Notes under the pieces: model-generated
The model's input: only the letters and a program-made list of their open reading frames with translations
What the model was told of the DNA's origin: nothing
Databases searched by the model: none
DNA from: Lunularia cruciata
Taxonomy: Eukaryota > Streptophyta > Marchantiopsida > Lunulariales > Lunulariaceae
Reading direction: 5' to 3'
NCBI GenBank assembly: GCA_948567375.1
Contig: OX419762.1
Location: forward strand, 53,115,034-53,179,033
DNA length: 64,000 nucleotides
Part shown: one piece after another, positions 56,401-64,000 of the stretch
Numbering within the stretch: the first letter of the stretch is position 1
How the letters are laid out: every line of letters begins with the position of its first letter
Program-made: the position numbers and the translations under genes

Positions 56401-59400
56401 AAGGGGTAGGAGAAAGACCCGAGCCCAAATGGGCAAGGCACTTGCTATTGCTGCTGATGCAGAAAGCGCTGAAGAATCGTCATCCTCTAGAGAGAATCTT
56501 GAGACTTCTGTAAGCGCACCACCACAGAAAATGAACGTTGTGCAGGGCAAAAGAGATGGCCTTCATGACAATGTGACTGAGACGAGTAGTGAAGTGATAT
56601 GGGAACCTGAATCTTATTTTGTTACTGAAAGTGGCGGGAAATCATCACCATCGTCTACTGAAGTTCTCGGAGACAGAGGTTCCTCAAGCTCCACATTACA
56701 TCACTCGAACGAAAATCAGAATGAAGTAAAAGGAGGAGTTTCTTGGAGAGTTAGAAGAAAATTCCCAGCTATTCAGCGAAAAAATGCTCCTGCCTCTTCA
56801 CGGATCTCCAAAGCGGTAGTGTCCACCGAGGGTCGGAGAAATCAGCATCTTAGGGAGGCTACAAATAGTGTGAAAAGAGTTCGGCACAGAAGAGAATTGA
56901 AAGTTTTTGATGACTACTACTTTGGAAATTACAAAGACTCAATGTCTTTTAGTGAAACTTTAAGATCTGATTTTCGTTCCAATACAGCATCTGATAGTCC
57001 GAACGTATCGCAGTTGAACTCGGAGGTTGAAAGGCGAGCTACTGTCAAAACTTATAGACATCGAGGAAAAGGTCAAAAGGTGCAGCAGAAGTTGGGAAAG
57101 AAAAGTGATGCCCATGATGGATGGATAGTGGCTGCAACAACTTGCATTGAGCATCTTGTACCTCATGGACCTACGAAAGTTAAGGGGCCCCAAGAATTCG
57201 AACTCACCCTTGATACGGAGATCCAACTGCCCCAAAAAGCTGGTAGAGAGCTAGAAAGACAGGGGGGAGCCAGGGAAGGGGGTCCTCGACGGCCTAGAAG
57301 AAAAGTCTCACCTATTCGGCAAGAAAATATCGGTGCATCATCACAGAGTTTGCAAGGTGTATTGGCCAATGATGGGCTACCAATTCAGTATCTCGAGGAG
57401 GCTACAGGCAATGTGATGACCCTTCGCCCCAAAAGACAACCGAAATCTATTGATGACAATGGTTATGGAAGTGGCAAGGACTCAACTTCTTCAAGTGAGA
57501 CTTTTCAGTCTGGCTCAAGATCAGAGTCTAAAGTCTCACTCGAAGAACTTGAATCCGATTTTCGTTCTTACGCAGCATCTCCGAGCTCAAAAGCGTGGCA
57601 GTTGAGCTCCGAGACTGAAAGTCAAGAAAGTGGCAAAATTTCTAGACGTAGAAGGAAGTCGCAACAGAAGTTTGGAGACAAAATTAATTCTGATGATGGA
57701 CCTAAATTGGCTGCAATACAAACAGCATTCACTGAGGATCATATCACTCACGGACATTCGACATCAAAGAGTTTAACCCAAGTGTTTAACCTCACCACTG
57801 ACGAGGGAATTCAAGGGACTAAGAAAGCTGCCAAGAGTAGGGAGAGGGTCCAAGTAAAGAATAAAAGAGAAGGTGCTGCGGCAATTATTCCTGAAAGTTC
57901 TGGATTCGGATCTTGTGGTAAGAATCTTGAAGTTCACAACGGAAGGACTCTTCAAAATACTGAAGCATCACAGGCTTCCCAGATGAAAAATCAAGTGCTG
58001 CAGGAGGTGATAAGTCATGATTTAGACCCGTACATGGTGAAGGAAATAGAAGAGAAAATTGAAACTCGAAGATCTGAAATATCAATACCTAACAGGAAGG
58101 ATGTGGAAAACAGCAGTTATAATATTGAATTAGCTCGCGAATCAATATCATCTAATGAGACCCCAGGGTCTTATTCAGCTTTAGGTGAGACTCATACGTC
58201 TGTACAGTCCATGGTAGGGAAAAACGAAAATCTGGTGCACCGCACGAAGGTGAAGAACCAATACCCAATGTCCAAGAAGAATCCAAGTGGAAGGGACACT
58301 GTCTTGTACAAGGAAACGAGGACATACTTTAGCGATGATAGATATACAGATCTTGAGGCTTCCGCCCCGTTGGGCAAGACATCTGACACTCTTGGAGAAT
58401 CAAAAAGCCAGAGATCGAAAGGGGCTCTTCGAGCAAAGAAAAACCAATCTCAACTGCTTAAAGGAAGCCCCAAACTCAAGCGTGCAGGTCGAAAGAAGAA
58501 ACAGGGGGCTGACAATGTTTTTAGCGCTGCTGAGGAATCCACATCGGCCAGCGAGGGTAATGAGAACTATGCAGTTTCAGTTCTCTCTAGCTTGAAGCCC
58601 GAAGACGAACACAGCTCTCCAACTGCGAACACCTCTTCTGATCATAAGAATAGAGCCCAAAGCAAAGGAGTGACGAACCATGGCTCCCATATTTTAACAA
58701 TTTCTACAACTTCGAAACCGTCCAGTGAGACTTCTGAAGATACGGCATCCGAGAGCTCCGAAGTGGTTCAAGATTTGAAGGGAGCAGTTAGTGAAATGCT
58801 TGTAGGAACAAGTTTTGATACGGCTAGAGTAAAAATTCATATGAAAAAAAGTTCTGATAAGGATAATTCTGAAGGGCTCCGAGAGTCAGCGTCATCTACG
58901 GAGAGTCTGCAGAGTTATAAGGAAGCCACCTCTCCGGTCTCAAAAGAGATAGAGTTCAAAACAGAAAACGTTTTTGATGTGTTTGAGGAAGCTCAAAAAT
59001 CAAGAGCTAGACCTGGACATAAAAAACCGAAGATGCATGTTGACAGGATCGGTACCAGAAGCGCTGCGAACGCAAGAGCATCAAATGAACTTTACAGGAC
59101 ATGTTTAGATACGACACAACGGAACGTTCATCTTGCAGGAAAGGAGAGATCTCGATTGCTGCAGAAAGGTCCTCAGAGACGAATTTTCCCAGACACAAGA
59201 AAGGGGCTGCAAGTTGTGGCAAATGGTTCCAGTACTACTGATGGTTCAACATCCTCCCGTGAGAGTCTTGTACACTACAGGGATGCAACATCAGAGGGTT
59301 CTCTTGATCTTCTGCAGTCTGCCAGGATGGAGGTGGAAGTTCAAGTAGTTGAAACAGATCCTAACATGGCGTCTGTGCAAGAAAAGGCCTTTGGTGCAAT

Positions 59401-62400
59401 TACACAAACACCAGTTGAAACATCAGCTGATGCAGATGAAATTCTTGAGATATCTGTCACTAACACATCAGACAAAGCGGAGATGGGTCAGTCTCCAGAG
59501 GAGGACAATAAGGAAAAAGTAGATGAAGTGCGCAAAGAAGCTCCTAAGTCAATATACCGACAGAACCGGAAGAAGAAGCAGAATCAAAACGAAGGTGCAG
59601 ACCAAGTGTTGAGTAGGACCCTTGGGAGTTCTATAGATGCAAGGGGACAGACGTTTAAATCAGCTCAGTCAACACCTCAAAAGAAATCCCAAGTTCTGGG
59701 AAATGCTCTTCATCAGAGGGGAAGTGTACAAGAAAAAAGAAATGGAAGATCATCAGTAGGGGCTTTCATCGATGGAAAATCACAGAGGTCCGAAGAAAGG
59801 GAGGCCACAGCTGACAATAAACTTCAATTTAAGACAATTCAATCCAAGACAGGTTCACTGCGTCGGGTTAGAGTGGAACAAAAGACGACGAAAGCACGGG
59901 CGGTCCACATGGCAAGTTCTGGATTGAAGAAACGTACTGCAGGTGATGGTTCGCAACTTGATGACGTATCATCGGGGTTGAGTGAAAGTGTCGGTAGTTT
60001 TCGAGATGTAAAGATGGAGAGTCCAGAGAGAATGAAATCTAATCTGGAAAAGGAAAAAGAAATTTCTAATGATGTTCCAGAGCGTAGGAACAGAGCTCCA
60101 GAACGAACAAAGAAATCACGCGCGGTCCCCTCTGGTTCTGAAAGTGCTGGCGAACTTTTATCATCGAGTGATCATTTGCAGACGTTACAGGGCCCTGACA
60201 TTTTGAGGTCAGGAGAAGTTTCAAACTTTAGGTACCAACGTAAGAAGGATCAACAGAAGAAGAAGGCAGCTGAGGTTTCTGATGGTTCTCAAACCGCTAA
60301 ACAGCTTATCTCATTCAGTGACGGTTATGAGATCGATGCAGAAGAAAGACTTCGCGGAGCTACGGTGTTGAAGTTAAGATCCAAGGAGAAAAATCAATCT
60401 CTGGTCAAAGCGCCTAGATCAAGAGCACGTGCCTTTCAGGGACTACAAGTAGCATCTGCGGATGAGCCCAAAGATTCTACTGGAAGTAGTGAGAATTATG
60501 AACTCTCAGCATCTAAGGGGTCCAAGTTTAAAGAAACTAAACGCGAAGAAGGTACCTCAGTTCTTGAGAACACCCCTGAGTCTAACACGACAGCCAAAGC
60601 GGAAAACGTGAAGGTCATTTACCCTCCAAATAATTTCAAGAGCTCTAGACCTTTTCGGATGAAAGATGGTCTGGAAAATGAAGCCAAATCAGTTTTCGAG
60701 GTTTCAAAGACTGTAGAAGGTAAACAGGAGAATAAGCAATCTTATGGCAGAACTCTCGGGTTTCAGGCGCGAGACTTGGACGAGACACGAAAGGACCTTG
60801 CTACCACCCGTGATTTCAACAGAACTCAATATAGAAGTCATGAGATTGACGCTAGTGAAGACCTTATGTCGAAGGTGCTTGAGATAACAAAACCCAGAGC
60901 GAACGAGGGAAGTGACCCCCAGGCAAGCTTTGTGCCTAGGATGAAAGTTGGAGACACAGAGGAATACAACGATGACCATAGAGCTGGGGAAGAGTATACT
61001 TCCTTAAGTGGGAGAAGTGAGACTGACTCGGGATCAACCGCCGAAAGAAATGAGGTGGCGAAAGTGGGTACGCAGATGAAAACGGATCCTGTCAAAGCTC
61101 CCGAGTCCATAGGGAGTGTTCTGCAAGAGGAACTGCAACGTCCTTCTTCTGTAGATATTCAGTTAGCGAGTGTAAAATCGAGTGAGGAAGGTGAACTAGA
61201 TAGGACGAAAGATACCTCAAAGGAAGGGTCACAGAAGACACAAGATAAGCTCATTGAGACATCTGAGCCTACGAGTATAATTCTAAAAGAAAACTCACAG
61301 TTCATCTGTATTCACGGTGGATCTGAAAATGCTCGGGAATCCAAACCAAGGACACGGGAAAATGAAGACCCAGAAGGATCATACCACGCATCCAAGGGTA
61401 AGACAAAAGGAAAGACCACAGTTTCTGCTGTCCTTGAGCATAGGTGGAAACAACAGCAGGAAAACGAGACGTCTTCCACTTTGGAAAATGAATCCGAAAC
61501 CGGGAGATTACTGGTCAAGGCATACGAGAGGGAAGGCAAGGGACCAGCACAGGGATCAAAAATGGTCGAGAATGAGGAGGAACAACGCGAGCATTTTGAG
61601 TATGCTTCTAGCGACAGGAAAAAGGTCCATAAGGAACAGGCAAAAGGTTCTGCTGGTGACGATTTGGGAAGCACCAAAGATGACATATCATCTGGAAGCA
61701 GTGAAGATGGTAAAGCTTCATCAAATGAGCGAGTTAAGGTGATAAAGATCAGAGAAGAACGTGTTTCCTCTTCTGGGTGGAGCGTTCAAGCAGAGCAAAG
61801 AACATCACTTGCTACGGGGAGCGACTTGGAAGTGGTGTTTACAACAGAAGAGAATTCGAGGATTCCAAGGAAGGAGAGTAGAAGTGAAGAAAATGCATAC
61901 TTGAAACAGGATAATGTTATGAAGTTAAAAAACCAAACTGATTTAAAAGTAAAAAAGTCCCCAGATTCCATGTTAAAATCAGGGCCGAAAGAGAGGGAGA
62001 GGACCGCTGATTATGATGATATGACAGAAGATACAGAACTGGCATTATCAAGTGAAGAAAGTGAGGCCAAGGAGGCTGCAGGATTCCAGAAGCATGAGGT
62101 GGTACGAAGTAGTGATGACAAGGAAAGTGAACTATCTGACCCAAGTCCTCGATACAGGGAGGTCTATCAAGACGAGAAAGGAAAAGCCAAGATTGACGGT
62201 CATGAGAAAGGTAATACTATGGATTTTAATCCATCAAATGAAGATTATGAGTCCGATCAAGGAGTCAATGACGAAAATGTCTCATTTAAAAGACAGAATT
62301 TATGTAAGGGTCTCGAAGTACCTTACGAACTTCCTGAGTCTAGAGGGATGCTACTGCCAAACAGGGAAACTGCACTTAATGCTGATACTGGAAATATAGG

Positions 62401-64000
62401 TGGAGTATCGAGTGCATCCAGCAAGGAAACTAGATGGGACGAGCACAGTAAGATTTTGAATATTGAAGAATCTCTGCACTTAAGAAATTTGGAGAGGATC
62501 CCAGGAGAGAAACTAGCAACAGTTAATATTAGTGTTGAAACTGAAATGGAGAGGGCAAGGGAATCGATTGAAAAGATTGAAAGAAGTGAAATGAGGACAA
62601 GGATTTTATTCCAGGAGGCGAAGTTACAGAACGACACCCAGGAAAGAGAAATAATTCAATCATCGGACTTCAAGGATTTGGAGAGGGTCACAGAAGAGAA
62701 ATTAACGACAACAGCTCGAAGCATTGGTATCGGTTCGAAGTCCTGTGTTGACTTTGAAATGAAGAGTGACAAGGACTCAACACCAAGAAGTGAAGCTGGT
62801 GGAAAGAAAGCAGGTGTCTCATCGCATGAAGCGCAATTGGTAAAGCTGTCCAAGGAAAAGATAACAAAAGACTCCAGAGACTCCAAGTATTTGGGGAGGA
62901 TCGCGGTAGAGGAACTGACAACAGTCGGTATCAGTGATGATTTTGAACTCGGGAGTGCAACGGAATCGAGATCAAACCTTGGATATGGTAAAATGAGGAC
63001 CGGTATCTCAAAACAGGATGCGAAGGTAGTAAGAGAGACCCAGGAAAGTGAAACAAAACAATCCCCGGACTTCAAGCATTCGAGAAGGATCCCTGGAGAG
63101 GAACTAAGAACAGTCGGTATCGGTGATGATGACGTCGAACTGGACAGTGCAAGAGACTCGACAGCATGGACTGGAAGTACCGAAACGAGGACAGGTATCT
63201 TATCACATGCTGCAAATTCAATGAAAGTTTTCCTGCAAAGCAAAACAGTACACTCCTCGGACTCCAAAACTTTCGGGATGGTCCCGAGGGACAAGGACAC
63301 AAGGACAGTTGGTATCGCTGGTAATTCTGTTCAACTAGAGAGTGCAACGGAATCGACACCAAACATTGAAACTAGTGAAATGAGGACAGGTATCTTAGTA
63401 CAGGATGCGAAGGTAGCAAAGGAGACCCAGGAAAGTGAAACAAAGCAATCCCCGGAGATCAAGCACTCGAGGAGGATCCGTGGAAAGGAACTAAGAACAG
63501 TCAGTATCGGTGATGATGACTTTGAACTGGACAGTGCAAGCGACTCGACAGCAGGAGTTGAAAGTAGTGAAACGAGGACAGGTAACTTATTAAGAGATGC
63601 AAATGCAAGGAAAGACTCCCCGCAAATCGAAACAATGCACTTCTCGGACTCTAAGAATTTGGGGAGGGTCCCGAGGGAGAACATAAGGACAGTTTGTATC
63701 GGTGGTGATGATGTTCAACCGAAGAGTGCAACGGAATCGACACCAAACATTGAAACTAGTGAAATGAGGACAGGTATCTTTGTACAGGATGCGAAGGTAG
63801 TAAAGGAGACCCAGGATAGTGAAACAAAACAATCCCCGGTCTTCAAGCTTTCGAGGACGGTCCCTGGAGAGGAACTAAGAACAGTCGGTATCGGTGATGA
63901 TGACGTTGAACTGGACAGTGCAAGAGACTCGACAGCAAGGATTGAAAATCATGAAACGAGGACAGGGATCATATTACAGGATGCGAGGGTGATAAAGGTT
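53418..64000 (+). CDS. Giant Ser/Glu/Lys-rich repeat protein, unrecognised (partial)
   Basis: Proposed exons: 53,418-53,434 (MKSDDG, weakest part); 53,531-53,984; 54,144-54,242; 54,554 to beyond 64,000. Donors and acceptors are GT/AG and phases agree (2, 0, 0). The last exon is open for 3,149 codons in one frame; I read it through to about 62,580 without a stop, and the repeat frame continues to 64,000. At least 3,330 residues are visible. There is an acidic nuclear-type N-terminus (SEEDSSDEDEKDDANE, KRRK), a basic exon 3 (MKEQMVKRRRAGRD), then a low-complexity body of alternating basic patches and Ser/Asp/Glu motifs. Internal duplications are at 56,740-57,840 and 62,390-64,000. No catalytic domain, membrane segment or coiled coil was recognised. 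It is probably a disordered nuclear or scaffold protein (inference). It sits 0.64 kb behind RAD52-B on the same strand. Confidence 0.75.
56740..57840 (+). repeat. Two ~185-residue internal duplications in the giant gene
   Basis: The segment at 56,740-57,240 (RRKFPAIQRKNAPASS ... LREATNSV ... SETLRSDFRSNTASDSP ... KVQQKLGKK ... TLDTEIQLPQKAGR) is paralleled by 57,290-57,840 (RRKVSPIRQENIGASS ... LEEATGNV ... ELESDFRSYAASPSS ... KSQQKFGDK ... TTDEGIQGTKKAAK). The order of at least seven blocks is kept, with one short insertion in the second copy. Confidence 0.75.
62390..64000 (+). repeat. Tandem 64-residue repeats (dimeric 128/129-residue period)
   Basis: The word CAGGATGCG (QDA) starts at 63,014, 63,401 and 63,785 and, in the next half-unit, at 63,977. 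Steps of 387 and 384 bp are whole codons. Each dimer has an A half (QDAKV, ETQ(E/D)SETKQSP, EELRTVGIGDDDVELDSA) and a B half (TVGI/TVCI, SATESTPNIETSEMRTGI). Earlier, more diverged units can be traced back to about 62,390 (ERIPGEKLATVNIS, ERVTEEKLTT, GRIAVEELTTVGIS). The array runs off the window. Confidence 0.85.

Noticed and set aside
62656-63300. 214-codon minus-strand ORF
   Set aside because: It is the antisense shadow of the repeat array in the giant plus-strand gene, whose frame is open across the whole region.
1-64000. CRISPR arrays, bacterial operons, tRNA or rRNA genes
   Set aside because: None seen. The genes have spliceosomal introns, and no cloverleaf or rRNA core sequence was recognised.

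Overview
The window looks like nuclear DNA of a land plant, most likely a non-seed plant such as a moss (an inference from compact introns, an AT-rich intergenic background, plant-type TRAPPC11 and a plant organellar-type RAD52). No species can be named from the sequence alone. It falls into two compartments. Positions 1 to about 26,100 are AT-rich and hold only decayed mobile DNA. Positions 26,100 to 64,000 hold four intron-containing plus-strand genes, interrupted by one block of retroelements (33,858-41,230).

Repeat compartment: two diverged direct copies of an unidentified element of about 5 kb (200-5,475 and 8,500-13,405); two PIF/Harbinger transposase relics (6,540-7,380 and 15,930-16,540); a Ty3/gypsy chromodomain relic with an adjacent LTR (18,270-18,978, minus) and a solo LTR of the same family in the other orientation (10,780-11,190); and a long AT-rich stretch. 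At 23,345-26,130 and again at 33,858-41,230 lies a family of non-LTR retroelements. They carry a C2H2 finger, a reverse transcriptase, a CCHC knuckle and a restriction-like endonuclease module, the R2-type architecture rather than the APE type usual in plant LINEs. One copy (37,850-41,230) is nearly full length with a single in-frame amber codon; two are truncated and decayed; several exist only as 3' tails containing a GGGGCTTAGCCCC hairpin.

Genes: (1) TRAPPC11, nine exons, 26,886-32,893, a complete reading frame of 1,198 residues for a membrane-trafficking tether subunit. (2) RAD52-like copy A, four exons, 43,009-48,827, 218 residues with a probable plastid transit peptide; its 4-kb intron 2 holds a Penelope-like RT relic and several local repeats. 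(3) RAD52-like copy B, four exons, 51,083-52,775, 200 residues, with the same intron positions and phases but a diverged sequence, a charged insertion and no obvious targeting peptide. (4) A very large unrecognised gene, from about 53,418 to beyond the window end. Its last visible exon is open without a stop for 9,447 bases (3,149 codons) and encodes a charged, Ser-rich, probably disordered protein built from internal duplications at several scales.

The most interesting candidates are the giant repeat protein beside a tandem RAD52 pair, with an untested possibility that RAD52-B and the giant gene are spliced together, and the R2-type retroelement family with its stop-codon hairpin tail.
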